A stretch of DNA of 64,000 nt, from the NCBI GenBank assembly GCA_002794775.1, contig NBAY01000060.1, positions 1 through 64,000 on the forward strand, written 5' to 3'. This DNA comes from Porodaedalea pini (Eukaryota; Basidiomycota; Agaricomycetes; Hymenochaetales; Hymenochaetaceae). How positions within the stretch are numbered: position 1 is the first letter of the stretch; every line of letters begins with the position of its first letter. Both the position numbers and the translations under genes were made by a program. Shown in pieces: positions 12,192 through 24,277 of the stretch. The notes beneath the pieces were generated by a model that was not told where the DNA came from, ran no database searches, and saw only the letters and a program-made list of their open reading frames with translations.

Positions 12192-15100
12192 TTACCCCCC
12201 CCCTCAAGGTTGGGCATCCCGACCAACCAAGATCGAGGTCGTCTGGCTCAGTGTCGATGAAGCGTGGGCGGAGTCATTGGCGAGGAATGTCAAGTTTACG
12301 AGGAGCGCCAGGGTGTTTTCGATAGAATTCAGCGATCGCCTCTTTTGCATTCTCGCCAAAGTCCGTCTCAGGCTGCCAAGTCGGTTAATTGTATCCGACC
12401 CACTTGACGAGGTACTGTAGCTTTCCTTGGTGCAGATGTGAGTCTAGAACCTCCTAAATCTCGTACTCCTCTTCATTGTCGATGATGTTAGGAGGCGGCG
12501 GTGCTGGTTGTTTCTGGCTCTCGAAGGACGGTTCGACGGCGGGCTTCAGTAGGGCCTCATTGAAGACCGGGTGGACCTTTTTCCATCGCTTGGGGAGCCT
12601 GAGTTTGTATGTGCTGGCTCCCACCTTGTCGATGATCTCAAAGGGACTGTACCATTTGTTGGTGAGCTTCTTCATCGGTGAATCTGTGTTGATGTTCCGC
12701 CCATCGAGGAAGACCTTGTCTCCAGCCTTGTACTCAACTGAAGTTCCTGCCGTCCGGTCGTGGTAATGCTTCATGTCGTCCGCTGCCTTGACCAGATTGT
12801 CCTTTGCAACACGATGAGTCTCCTTAATGTGCTTTGCGAATTCTTCCGCCAACATGTTGGCAGACGAGGTTCGTGTTGTGTCAAAGCTCAAGGGGTGACA
12901 TCCTGTGTTTGCGTAGAAGGGGGACATCTTCATTGCCGAGTGTTCATGGTTATTGTACGCAAACTCCGCAAGAGGTAGCCAGTCCTTCCAGTCCGATTGC
13001 CGATGGTTAACAAAGAGTCGAAGATACTGTTCGAGCTCTTGGTTGACGCGTTCCGTTTGACCATCCGTCTGTGGGTGATACGCCATTGACGGATTGCCTT
13101 TGATGTGCAGGAGCTTGTACAGTTCCCTCATCATCGACGCATCGAACTGCGTGCCTCGGTCATGGATGATCTTCTTTGGCAAGCCGTGGAGACGGAAGAC
13201 GTGGTCGCGGTACAACTGGGCCATGCCTTCCGCTGACAATTTCGTCATTGTCGGGATCACGTGCATCTGCTTCGAGAACCTGTCCACAAAGATGCAGATC
13301 GCGTTGTGTCCCTTGGAGTCCAGGAGTTCTCCGATGAGATCGACTGTGACGACTTCCCAAGGAGCTTCCGGGACTGCATTTGGGTGAAGCGGCCTCGACC
13401 TTGACGCCCTCAGAGCCTTTGTCTGCTGACAGCGATTACACCCTCGGACATACGCTCGGACGTCGGAGAACATCAACATCCACCAGAAGTCTCGACGGAC
13501 GAGCTCCACCGTTTTTTGACGCTCCTGGGTGTCCCGCCAGAACCGAGTCGTGACATTCCCGCAATATGGCCTCCTTCATTGACGATGGCACGTACACTTT
13601 GCCCTTCATGTGCCACAACCCGTCGACCTCTGTCATCCCCATTGGCCTCTCTGACTTGTCCTGCGCCCTCTGCGCGTCACCCACTCATTCCAACACCTCG
13701 TCACGCGACGTCCTCACCACTCCACGATTCAGCCACTTGTCTTTGATGAACACAACGTCGTCGTTGTCATCCTTTCCTTTGTCATAGCCTGCCTTGCACG
13801 ACAGTAAGTCCACCTTGCCCATTGTCTTCCCTGACTTGTGCTCGAGGTGGAAGTCGAATTCTTCAAGCTCTGTTCGCCAGCGAGCTTGTCGATAGCTCAG
13901 CTTTTGTGCCGACCTGAAGTAGGTGAGGTTGGCATGATCGGACCAGATCTCAATGGGGTGACGGGCGCTGAGGAGGTATTGCCTCCACTCCTTGAGCGCC
14001 GAAATGATCGCAAGCATCTCCTTGTTGTAGATCTCGTAGTTCCATTCCGCTGGCAGGAGCGCTTCTGACCTGTAGGCGACCACCCTCCACTTGCCTTCCT
14101 GTTTCTGCAACAACACGCCTCCGAGTGCAAAGTTCGACGAGTCTGCCTCGACGCGGAAAGGGCCCTCATCATTGGCGATGGCCATGACTGGAGGTGAGCA
14201 GAGACATCGTCTCAGCTCCTCAAATGCTTCCTGCTGTTCGGTCTCCCATACCCAGTCCTTTTTACCTGTTAGTGACATTAGCGGATGGACTATCTTGCTG
14301 TAGTCCTTGATGAACCGTCGCAGCCAGTTGCCCATGCCGAGGAATTGCTGTAGCTGCTTGAGGTTTCGTGGAACCGGCCAGTCTGCGATTGCCTCTGTCT
14401 TCGCCGGGTCAGCCTTGATTTTGCCATTGCCGATGATGTGCCCGAGGTACTTCACGGTCTTAGCATCGAACTCGCATTTTTCCGGCTTCAGGTACAGGCC
14501 GTTTTCTTGCAAGATCTGAAGGACGCGCCTTGACGTCTCGATGTGTTCCTCAAGAGTTTGTGAGAGAATGAGGATGTCGTCGAGATAGACAATGATCAAG
14601 TTGTCATAGATCAGTCCCTTGAAGATGTGGTTGACAAAGGCCTGGAATGTCGCTGGTGCATTGCAAAGACCAAAGAACATGACCGTAGGTTCGAAGAGGC
14701 CCATATTCATGTGAAACGCTGCTTTCCACTTGTTGCCTTCGCAGATCCGGACGTTGTAGTATCCCCATTGAAGGTCAAGCTTAGTGATGTACTTCGCTTT
14801 CTTGACCTTGTCGACAAGTTCGTCAATGAGAGGGAGGGGATACTTATTCTTGATCGTACCGTCATTGAGTTTTTGGTAATCCTGGATCGGGCGTAGGGAC
14901 TTGTCGGCCTTCTTGATGAAGAAGAAGGGTGAGGCCATCGGCGAGATTGACTTTTGTATGCGGCCTGACTTCAGGTTCTCTTCGAGGAAGTCCTTTAACA
15001 ACTGCTGTTCTGTCGGCGTCAGCAGATAGATCTTGCAATTGCTCAGCTTGAAGTCAGGTTTCAGATCAATGACGTGGTCCCAGAAGCGGTGTTCCGGTAG

Positions 15101-15837
15101 CTTCTCGAATCCTTTCTCCGAGAAGACGTCGGTGTAGTCATTGAGATATGCGGGCCAGGATGCCTTGTCCATTCGCACTTCTCTCACCCCCCTCATCCTC
15201 CTCATCTCTTCCACGGCCTCCTCCACCTTCCTCATGTCCTCCTTTATGATCGTGCACTCTTCCAGGCAATGGGTGAATTCAATCAAACCCGCCTTCCAGT
15301 TGACCTCCAGGTTGTGACGTCGAAGCCAATCGTAACCAAGGAAGATGTTTGACGACGCCAGCGATGTCACTGCAAGGACAATCCTCTCCCTGTGGGGCCC
15401 AATCATAAGCTCGACATCGACATATTCTTCAATCAACCTGGCTTCATTGTGTGTGCCATCGGCATTGAGCACTGCGAGAGGCCGAATGTATCGTTTGGTT
15501 TCCAACCCGTATCATTCGATGAACCTCACGTTGATGCATGATCCTGTGCATCCCGAATCCACGAGGGCATGCGCATCCACCTCTCTCGTCTCACCCGCTA
15601 CGCTGTGTCCGACGTTCAGGAGGAGGTCCAGCTGGTGTCCGCCAGTTCCCCTCATGAACAATTTCTCTTCAACGTCTTCTTCATTCACACCAGTAGGGTC
15701 TTCATAGTCAGAAAAGTCATCGACGCCGTTTGCATCTAGATATTGTACAGGCGGTTGACTATATTTTAACGGATCCGAACTTGAAACCCTTGGAACTTCT
15801 CGGTCAGTCGTCCCGGTGGCTACGCCCAACCACTCAC
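12192..15837 (-). pseudogene. A2 Pol, broken late
   Basis: PR-RT-RH is nearly intact: one 606-codon open frame spans 15505-13685 and holds the RT with YLDD near 14590 and the whole RNase H. A TGA at about 15509-15511 sits just downstream of the protease DSG, where other copies have arginine. Another TGA at 13682-13684 matches the same position in A1. A frameshift at a T6 run (plus-strand 13511-13516, other copies shorter) splits the integrase zinc region from the DDE core (13509-12454). The chromodomain downstream of 12454 also has stops. Dead, but less decayed than A1. Confidence 0.88.
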
Positions 15838-16902
15838 AAAACCCTGCGAGTCGACGACCTCTTCGTCATCACCTTCTTCCTCCACGCAGTTCTCCACAGT
15901 CGACCTCTGAGTGTCTACGACTTCCTCGAATGCCGATTCCTTCATTGCCCCTAGTTCGTTGGTGAGAAGGCAACATTCGCTGGGTGCCATCATCTGCAGC
16001 ATACACTGCACAATCATCTTCCCTTGCAGGCATGCATCCTTGAAGTGACCAAGCTGGCCACAGATCCAGCATGCGCATCGGCGTTGTGCTTCATTCATGG
16101 AGACATCCATCAGCTGGCCAGCTCCTCCAAAGGTGACGCCTGTCGCATCGTGTTTGTTGACATGGGGGGCTGTCAACTGGTGACGAGCTGGGGGTCCATG
16201 CAGCTGCGGTGGGCGTGGTGGGGGCGGGAAGGTGCAGCCTCGTTGGATGGTGCAAATCTGTTGCTCACCCCAGTCGATCTCGATCGCCTTCTTCTTCCAG
16301 TCTTCATACGTCATCGGGACTGGCATTGACTGTAGTACCCCTCGCACCACTTTGATGTTCATCGCTCGCTTCAGCCGGTCACAGATGATGCCGTCATCCG
16401 TCAAACCCGCTCTTGTGATCACGACGTCGAGATCCTGGAAGAATTCGTCGGTGGTGAGGTCCTTCTGTACTTTAGTCCAGAACTTCACCAGCGCCTTTTC
16501 CTTCCGGCTCGGATCGTCAAACGAGGCGTCCAGGCGCTCTTGGAATCTTGTCCAACTGTCGGTGAAGGTTACAATGCCAGCCATCGTTGATTCCTCTACA
16601 TAATTCTGCGCCCACGTCGCTGCATTACCACCCTTCAGGTAGGAGAGAGCAACGTAGATCTTACTCTCCGACGTGGGGTATCTGTTCGGGTTCGTGGAGA
16701 TGAAAAGAAGGACCTCATGCTTGAAGTCTAGGTAGTCATCGCTGCCAGTGAATTCACATGGCCGGGCGACGTCTATGTTGGGGGTCGAAGGGTTAGCCGC
16801 CACAACCGGTGCAGGGGCATTATTCGCCTGATGGGCAAAGGCATTTGCGATGATGGCTGCGATCTGCTCCATCTGCTGCTGACTGAAGCCTCCTGCCAAC
16901 AT
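15820..16902 (-). CDS. gag: A2 Gag (360 aa), open
   Basis: Capsid-type Gag with no interruption. It starts at the ATG conserved in all copies (MLAGGFSQQQM) and has the FTGSDDYLDFKHEVLLF block near residue 55. The CCHC knuckle CWICGQLGHFKDAC lies at roughly residue 275. It ends at TAG 15820. Gag would form the particle and bind element RNA. Pol follows in the -1 frame through the GGGTTTT heptamer (plus-strand 15838-15844). CpG substitutions such as R to C or Q are visible, and Pol of the same copy is broken, so any function would need help in trans. Confidence 0.85.
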   Translation of the reverse strand: MLAGGFSQQQMEQIAAIIANAFAHQANNAPAPVVAANPSTPNIDVARPCEFTGSDDYLDFKHEVLLFISTNPNRYPTSESKIYVALSYLKGGNAATWAQNYVEESTMAGIVTFTDSWTRFQERLDASFDDPSRKEKALVKFWTKVQKDLTTDEFFQDLDVVITRAGLTDDGIICDRLKRAMNIKVVRGVLQSMPVPMTYEDWKKKAIEIDWGEQQICTIQRGCTFPPPPRPPQLHGPPARHQLTAPHVNKHDATGVTFGGAGQLMDVSMNEAQRRCACWICGQLGHFKDACLQGKMIVQCMLQMMAPSECCLLTNELGAMKESAFEEVVDTQRSTVENCVEEEGDDEEVVDSQGFVSGWA

Positions 16903-17612
16903 TGCAGGCTCGGGTGTGGGTGTCGAAGGTTCTGGGGGGGTCGGCGGTGAGGGGTCTCTGTTGGTTTCACGGTAGGGACCTGGGGTCGGTGGTAGGTTGA
17001 TAGTTGACGTCGATGGTGCAGGTGACGATGGAGCGGCTGGGGGCCACTTGGCTCTCCTTCCTCGTTCGTCTGACGAATACCAGGCGCATCGGATTTCACT
17101 CCACCAGATGTTGTGTGTGACGCCGCTATTGTTGGTCGTGACATAACTTGGTCGGTCTGGATCCCAATGGGCTGATGCAGGAAGGGCCCGTCACTGTTCG
17201 TCGGTAAGATCTATCTTGACGTTGGTGGAGGGACAGGGATCGGTTGTGCGTTCGATCTGGGGTTACGCCAACGTTGAACGGGTTCGTTGGCGAAATTGAT
17301 GACGAGGCAGTAGGATCCAAGCGAGATCACAAATGAGATTGTCGTCGAAGTTTGTACTCGTCTGGTTACCCACGTCCATGTCAGGTGCGTGCTCCACCAG
17401 AGGCTAATTCATAGAGCCAGGGTCGGGAAATGTCGGTTGAAATGTTTATGTAATACACGAACATCCGAAAACGTCCGGGCAGGGTTGAGGGTTGTCGTTT
17501 AGGGGGTTTACACGTCAAGTCCGTCGAGGGGAGTGCTCCTCTAGACCGAGTGAAGGCGAGTCGACAGCAACGACGTACGCTGGGGATGAGCCTAGGTGCG
17601 GTTCTGCTTTTA

Positions 17613-18034
17613 TGTTAGGTGGGAGCCTGGGGGACAACTCAGACTGGGCAGGCCTCGGCTGACTATCGTCTGGGATGTGCTATACTCGAGCGTAGACTCG
17701 GGACACACTTACTCAGGCTAGGTCGTCGCGGAGGTAAGAGGATTAATACCAGTCTAAACTAATACAAGGGGAGCGAGTCTCACCTAGGTCGTCGTGGAGG
17801 TAAGAGGAAAAGCAGAACAAGGAGTTCATGCAATTCCTGAGACCTCTTATAGCGGCGACCATGGGACTATATTATCTAAAGTTACATAAACGAGCGGAAT
17901 GGAACGAATGAAGGTCATGTGGAGGGAGTGTGAGAAATGATTGAAAAGACAATTAAATATAATGAGAAGGATCAATTAAAGGAAAGGAAATGATAAAAGG
18001 AGAATAAAAGAAAGGAAAAGTTCGAGTCCTAACA
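17613..18034 (-). repeat. 5' LTR of A2
   Basis: 422 bp, plus-strand TGTTAGGTGG to GTCCTAACA. AAAAGCAGAAC (plus strand) near 17811 marks the predicted RNA start, and its complement lies in the primer site just left of 17613. Confidence 0.92.
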
Positions 18035-18039
18035 GATTA

Positions 18040-18344
18040 ATACAATGTACTCTACTACAGGAGGGGGATGCAGTCTCACCTAGGTCATCATGGAGGTAAG
18101 AGGAAAAGCAGAACAGGTGTTCGGATGCGATTCCTCTTCCTTATATACAGTGATCACCTCGTGAGAACCGGTTGCCCCATTGTCTAAGATTACATAAAGA
18201 GAGCAGAATGGAACGAATGAAGGTCATGTGAAAGGAGTGTGGGAAATGATTGAAAGGATGATTAATGATAATGAAAAGGAGTGATTAAAATAAAAGAAAT
18301 GATAGAAGGAAAATAAAAGAAAGGAAAAAGTTCGAGTCCTGACA
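18040..18344 (-). repeat. 5' LTR of A1, outer part
   Basis: 305 bp completing the 439-bp right LTR of A1 after the A2 insertion. Ends GTCCTGACA, followed by the A1 duplication TCAAG. Confidence 0.92.
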
Positions 18345-20550
18345 TCAAGGGGCAGCAGTGTGTATCATTTGGGAAGACGTGTGGGAGAAGTTAGGGATAC
18401 ATTTGGATCCAGATCACGTGATGACACTCAAAGCCATGGACACAGGGAAGTCATCGACATTGGGAAGGATTTGAGACACCAGATTCAGGGTAGTGGGTGT
18501 GGATTTAAAGTTGCAGGTTCAAGTGGTTTCGGTGGCACTGTTCAAAGTATTGCTGGGTTGACTGTTTTTTGCTCTTACCAAATGCAAAATGAAGGATTTC
18601 TTGTCAGGTGATCAGCATATAACCATCACAGATCCCCAAGATTAGAATTGTAGAAGCAAGGTGTTGACCAGTATCTGGGCATTCTGGCATACTCCAGAAT
18701 CAGGTTTTCACAAGTCAAGGAACTGACGCATCAGTGCTAGCAAAACATGTGGAAACCGATGGTATGCAAGATGTGCCAAGGAGTTGATCCATTGGTATAT
18801 GTACTGAGCTCATGTACAGATGTTTTATCTTTGCATTTTAATGATCCTGATTATTTATCTTGTCATCCAGCCCCTTCTCAGACCAAAAATAATTCTCAGT
18901 TTGCTCAACCCGTTTACAGTTTTCAACAAATGTCCTTTAATGTTTTCAATCAACCTGATTCGACTATTTCCTGATATGTTTCCCTGAGTTTTACCTTGAA
19001 TACTCCAGCTCTGTTTATTTATTCACAAAGATTGAATTTTCTTTTGTCTTCTTATACTGTTGCTATGGACCCCTCTTTGGACACTTTTGGCTCAGTGGTG
19101 TTGGATTTGATGGAAGACAAGGGAAGTATATTGGCATACAAGTGGGTGGCACAGAAGGTTTGTCCTGTACCAGGAGTGTTACCAGAGGAGTTTTGTATAG
19201 TTTGAAGGTGACATCCCAACCCATTGGTGGACATGCCAAAGCTACCAATGAAACTAGTACCATTCGTACCAACAGGGAAGTTTACACAGGAAAGGCTGGA
19301 CGTGATGGATGTGGATCCTAGCAGATTTCTGTGGGATGAAGAGAAGAAGTTGGTTATGAATTTAATCATGTTACAGGAAGGGGTGTTTGTGTGGTCAGAG
19401 ATGGAGAGAGGGACCTTGGATCTGATGTATTTTGATCTGGTATGCATACTGATGGTGGCACATGTACTGTGGGTGCAGAAGAACATACTGATCCTCCCTA
19501 GGATACTCAAAAAGATGCTAAACATACTCAGGGAAAAGATCGCTGCCGGAGTTATCAGACCATCAAACTCCTCATACTGGTTGAGGTGGTTTTGTGTGGT
19601 GAAGAAAGACAGAGTGTCCTCACAGTTCATTATCAACTTGCAGGATCTGAATGGGGTGACCATTCAAGATCTGGCCATACTGCTGGACATTGAGATGCTA
19701 GTGGATGTGTGCAGTGGGCATGCATGCTACATGGTACTTGATCTCACCATTGCTTTCAACCAGCGGATCCTCGACGAACAGTCCTGAGATTTGACAATGT
19801 TCCAGACTCCACTTGGTACGTTCTGACTGAAGGTGTTACTGATGGGATATATGAATTCACTGCAGATTCTCCACAGAGATGTCACATTTATTCTCAGTGA
19901 CAAGATTCCTAAGGTGATGCAGCCATTTGTGGATGATGTGATTATGCAAGGAGGATTTACATGGTACAAGTGTACCAATGGAGAGTTCAAAATGATTCTG
20001 GAGAACCCAGGCATCTGCCAGTTCATGTATGAACACCTGTGTGACATAAATCAAGTGCTGCAGAGGATGAGGAAAGTGGGTGGTATGTTTTCCAGGAAGA
20101 AATTTTAGGCATGTACTGATTTGGAAATATTTTTGGGGAATAAACTCACATACTGAGGATGAGAACTGGACAATTCAAAGGTTCAGAAGGTGTAGGATTG
20201 GCACCCTTGCTGAATGGTGACAGAAGTGAAGGGATTCCTCAGTACAGTTGGTGTGTTGAGGGTGTTTATCAAGGATTTCATGAAGAAAGCTCAACCGCTG
20301 ACCCGTCTGATGCGTAAAAACAACATATTTGACTGGGGACCAGAAGAGTAGGATTCAATGAATACATTGAAGGAAGCTGTTATTGACTGCCCAGTGCTGT
20401 GTGCAATCAACTACAGGTCAGACAGAGCAGTTATCTTAGTGGTGGATTTATTGACCATAGGAGTAGGGTGGATGTTAGGGCAAGATCACCTAGACAGTAG
20501 GAGAAGGATTAATCAGTTCAGGTCAATCAACTGGAACTTGGTACAGGCGA
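18345..20550 (+). pseudogene. B1 protease end, RT and RNase H start (broken)
   Basis: Continuation of B1 after A1. It begins in the protease (AAVCIIWEDVWEKLG block) and includes the decayed counterpart of the -1 shift site (AGGTTTT at 18702-18708, where B2 has GGGTTTT). It then runs through the RT, with FVDD near 19930 in place of the usual Y-x-DD, to the start of RNase H. In-frame TGA codons at 18472-18474 and 20154-20156 are shared with B2. Others (about 18974, 19786, 20107) are private and mostly fit CGA to TGA or CAG to TAG. Interrupted at 20551 by a solo LTR-B. Confidence 0.82.
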
Positions 20551-21464
20551 TGTAGATCCTGACTTAGGGGTGTCTGGGATCAGTGATCCTTTTGGGGATG
20601 TGATTGCGTTGCTCTGGGAGGTTAGGGGTTGACCGCGGTGAGATCACTCGACATACCGGTACACGTCGGTATGCTTTGATATTGAAAACTAAGGTCGGGA
20701 ACTCCTGTTGGGTCTGTTCTTGACTGGTATGGAGTCAGTACGCACAGGTGATCAACACTGGTATGATGTGATCACTATGAGCGACGAGGTTTGAGTTACG
20801 GAGTAAGAGACGAGAGACGGTTTCAAGAGGTGAGATGCTAAGATGAAGATGGAACGACTACGAGGTTTACAAGAGCTAAGACGAGTTGCACTCAAGTTAC
20901 CCTATCTGAGGGAGACTCTGCGGTAGAACTGACTTGTCCTCTACCTATGACATGAGGTGCATATTTATACTAAGTCCAAAGATCTATCTACAGTTAATAA
21001 TTTCCATATGGGCATAATGTGCATATCAGTTGAAACATAGAGAAGTCAAAAGGAAATGTCATAGGTCATAGAGGCGTGCATAGAGAGCATAGAAATCAGA
21101 AGAACATAGGAAAAACATAAATCATAATGAAGAAAAACGTCCGTATCATGTCCGACCATACCAGTGCTCCACCAGAACTCAGATCGTCCAATCGGTACGT
21201 GGCTCCCGTCATCGGACAGCAGTCCGGTATGCATCTTGGCTGTATGCTCCATGTGACCACATCCCTAGTCATCCAGATAAGATCTCCAGTACGTTCCAGT
21301 ATGCTTTCAGAGGTCCCAGAACATGTTGCTGATGCGATCGCAAGGTTCTGATTTGAAACTGGACCGATTGGATTCAGTCCGGTACTGAGCGGTATATGTC
21401 AGAACCAGTTCTTGAGTGCTTCTGGAGTGGTCAGTGGTGATGGGATGATCAGCACGGCTCTACA
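20551..21464 (-). mobile_element. Solo LTR-B (914 bp)
   Basis: Plus strand begins TGTAGATCCTGACTTAGG and ends CGGCTCTACA, the reverse of the B2 LTRs. Perfect 4-bp duplication GCGA (20547-20550 and 21465-21468). Removing it restores a GTACAGGCGATGTACTC junction matching B2 at 48924-48944. It sits in the RNase H of B1. Confidence 0.92.
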
Positions 21465-23154
21465 GCGATGTACTCCCAGCCAAAGATTGAGTTGTTTGGG
21501 TTGTTTAGGGCATTGAGGGTGGTGAGGTTGTTTATTTATGGAGTTAAGCTCCTGGTGGTCAAAATGGATGCAGCATATGTCAAAAGGATGGTTACCAATT
21601 CGAATTTACAGCTGAATGTGACAATAAATCAGTGGATTGCAGGAATTCTCCTTTTTGACTTCAAGCTTCATACCAGCCATAGAATTTACGTGTACTGACA
21701 GGCTATCGAGAAGGTGAGCTGCACCAGAGAACCCACAGGAGGAGGAGGATTATGAGGAGTGGATAGATACAGTGTATGTGTTTTTGTATGAAGCAGTTTT
21801 GAGTACTGACATCGAAGAAGGGTCTGGTACAGCCATGGATCCTCAGGGACAGCGATTCTTAGCTTTGGACTCAGTAAAGTTGCAAGATAAGCAATTAGAG
21901 TTGGTTTGGTACCTCCTTGAGCATGAAAGGAAGCCCTCAGAGATCAATGAGAAGCACTTCCCCTTGTTTGTCCAGTACACCTCTGGATTCTTCATGTGAG
22001 CAGGACAGCTTTGGCAAAAGACCTGATGGGAGCATCCTCAGTTGGTTGTCGAACCGGGATGCTGCTGGTCACTTGTTCAGCAGGCTCATGACAAACTTGG
22101 ACACAAGGGAGTGTCCTTGATACATGCTTGGTTGCTGGATTGGTTTTGGTGGCTGTCAATTTTAGAAGATGTCAAATACTTTGTGCATACTTGTCATATC
22201 TGTCAGGTGTGCCAGACTACAAAAGTGTCAATACCACCATCAGTACTGGACATACTGATGTTGTTCACCCAGATCCATATCAACATGAAACACATGCCCA
22301 CTTCAGGAGGCTTTTACTACATCATGCATGCACAGTGCTCCTTGTCCAGTTACCCAGAGTTCTGGCTACTGTGAAAGCAGACTGGTCACATGATCAGGCG
22401 GTTCATCTTTCAGGAATTACTGTGTTGGTACAGCATGTGTCCCGAACTCATTACCAACAATGGTACTCTGTTTATTGCTGCACTTGATTGGTTGCAGGAT
22501 TGGTACCACATTTTGCACATCAAGATATTGGCATACAATTCTCAGGCCAATGGGATCATCAAATGATGGCATTATGATGTCCAGGAAGTCTTGATCAAGG
22601 CAGCTGATGGGAACATATCCAAGTGGCATGAGCATGCTTACTCAGTTTTCTGAGCTGAGTGCATCACAATCTAGAAGTCAACTGGTATGTCACTGTATTA
22701 TATAGTTCATGGAGTCGAGCCGGTACTTCTGTTTGATCTTGCCAAGGCCACTTATCTTACTCTGCTGTTGGATTCCCCAATGCATACCAAGGAATTAATA
22801 GCAACCCAGGCATGCCAGCTACAGAAGCATCTGGCGGACCTTGATAGGATTGCATGGTTGGTTTGAGATGCTCGACACAAGTATGCCTGACAGTTCACCG
22901 AAGTCCATAAGCACATCATCAAGGACTACAATTTCCAGCCCGGTCAACTTGTACTTGTGCAGAACACCAGGATCAAAAAGGAGTTGGACTGAAAGATGAA
23001 GGCCTGGTACTTAGGATTGTATGTTATAGTCCACCTGACATGTTCTGGAGCATATATCATCTTGGAACTTGATGAATCAGTTTCCCAGATTCAGGTTGCA
23101 GCTTTTCATCTTATTCCTTATTTTCCCCACTCTGATCTTTCTGTTCCCATTGAT
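21465..23154 (+). pseudogene. B1 RNase H end and integrase (broken)
   Basis: Matches B2 48935-51715. RNase H remainder to about 21700, a connecting acidic segment, then the integrase HHCC region (CHICQVCQ near 22200). The DDE core has a first Asp position changed (HINMKHMP; B2 HIDTKHMP) and an AYNSQANGI motif near 22540 followed by TGA at 22564-22566, shared with B2. Many W and stop codons stand where B2 has arginine. Interrupted by A3 after TTGAT (23150-23154). Confidence 0.82.
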
Positions 23155-23567
23155 TGTTAGAACCTGAACTTTCACCTTTTCCTTTATTTTCCCTTTTACC
23201 ATTTCCTTTATTATATTCGTCCTTTTCATTATATTTACCCATCTTACACAATCATTCCCACACTACCTTCATTCGTTCCATTCCCACTCGTTATGTAATG
23301 TTCGGTAATATAGTCTCACGGTCGTCGCTATATAAGGTCTCAGGAATCGCATGAACTCCTTGTTCTGCTTTTCCTCTTACCTCCGCGACGACCTAGGTGA
23401 GACTCGTCCCCCTTGTATTAGTTTAGACTTGTATTAATCCTCTTACCTCCGCGACGACCTAGCCTGAGTAAGCGTGTCCCGAGTCTACGCTCGAGTATAG
23501 CACGTCCCAGACGATAGTCAGCCGAGGCCTGCCCAGTCCGAGTCGTCTCCCGGGCTCCCGCCTAACA
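23155..23567 (+). repeat. 5' LTR of A3
   Basis: 413 bp, TGTTAGAACCTG to CGCCTAACA. Contains a TATA box, the predicted RNA start, and a duplicated CCTCTTACCTCCGCGACGAC block downstream of it. Confidence 0.95.
23329..23372 (+). promoter_or_regulatory. A3 promoter and self-primer donor
   Basis: TATATAAGG begins at 23329. Thirty-three bases downstream, GTTCTGCTTTT (23362-23372) is exactly complementary to AAAAGCAGAAC at 23569-23579, one base after the LTR. In Tf1/sushi elements the mRNA 5' end folds back on such a site and primes reverse transcription, so 23362 is the predicted transcription start. A4 and A5 show the same 33-base spacing. Confidence 0.75.
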
Positions 23568-24277
23568 TAAAAGCAGAACCTCACCCAGGCTCATCCCCAG
23601 CGTAAGTCGTCGCTGTCGACTCGCCTTCACTCGGTCTAGAGGAGCGCTCCCCTCGACGGACTTGACGTGTAAACCCCCTAAACGACAACCCTCAACCCTG
23701 CCCGGACGTTTTCGGACGTTCGTGTATTACGTAAATATATCAACCGACATTTCCCGACCCTGGCTCTACGAATTAGCCTCTGGTGGAGCACGCACCTAAC
23801 GTGGACGTGGGTAACAAGACGAGTCCAAACTTTGACGACAATCTCGTTTGTAATCTCACTCGGATCCTACCGCCTCGTCATCAACTTCGCTGACGAACCC
23901 GCTCAACGTTGGCGTAACCCTGGATCGAACGCGCAACCGATCCCTGTCCCTCCGCCAACGTCAAGATAGATCTCACCGACGAACAGCAACGGGCCCTTCC
24001 TGCTTCAGCCCGTTGGGATCCAGACTGACCAGGCTACGTCGCGACCAATAATAGCGGCGTCACTCACGACATCTGGTGGAGTGAAATCCGGCGCAGCTGG
24101 TATTCATCAGACGAACGAGGGAGGAGAGCAAGGTGGCCCCCAGCCGCTCCGTCGTCACCTGCACCGTCAACGTCTATGGTCAACCTACCACCGACCCCAG
24201 GTCCTTACCGCGAAACCAACAGAGACCCCTCACCGCCGACTCCTCCAGAACCTTCGACACCCGCACCCGAACCCGCG
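23568..24277 (+). other. A3 primer site and leader with coding-like stretch
   Basis: Holds the primer-binding site AAAAGCAGAAC (23569-23579) and about 700 bp before the conserved gag ATG. An open frame without ATG runs 23682-23969. The gag frame itself is open from inside that region, except for TGA at 24026-24028. GTAACC at 23914 and ATAG ending at 23969 bound a possible 56-nt intron that would join the two frames. Confidence 0.55.

Larger units (their letters stand above)
11770..18034 (-). mobile_element. Family A chromovirus copy A2, inside A1 LTR
   Basis: Complete 6265-bp element with perfect 5-bp duplication GATTA (11765-11769 and 18035-18039) and two 422-bp LTRs (11770-12191 and 17613-18034). 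It entered the 5' LTR of A1 in the same orientation and is therefore younger. LTR differences I can see are CpG transitions, for example GATGAC versus GACAAC from an ancestral GACGAC. The leader (16903-17612) carries the self-priming site next to 17613 and the conserved upstream coding-like stretch. Confidence 0.94.
5804..18344 (-). mobile_element. Family A chromovirus copy A1, split by A2
   Basis: 5-bp duplication TCAAG (5799-5803 and 18345-18349). With A2 and its duplication removed the element is about 6.27 kb. Order on the minus strand: 5' LTR (18344-18040 plus 11769-11636), primer site and leader (11635-10923), gag (10922-9840), pol (9857-6244), 3' LTR (6243-5804). It lies in the protease active-site codons of B1. 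The leader contains the conserved upstream coding-like region described for A5. Many CGA codons have become TGA, so the copy is dead. Confidence 0.92.
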
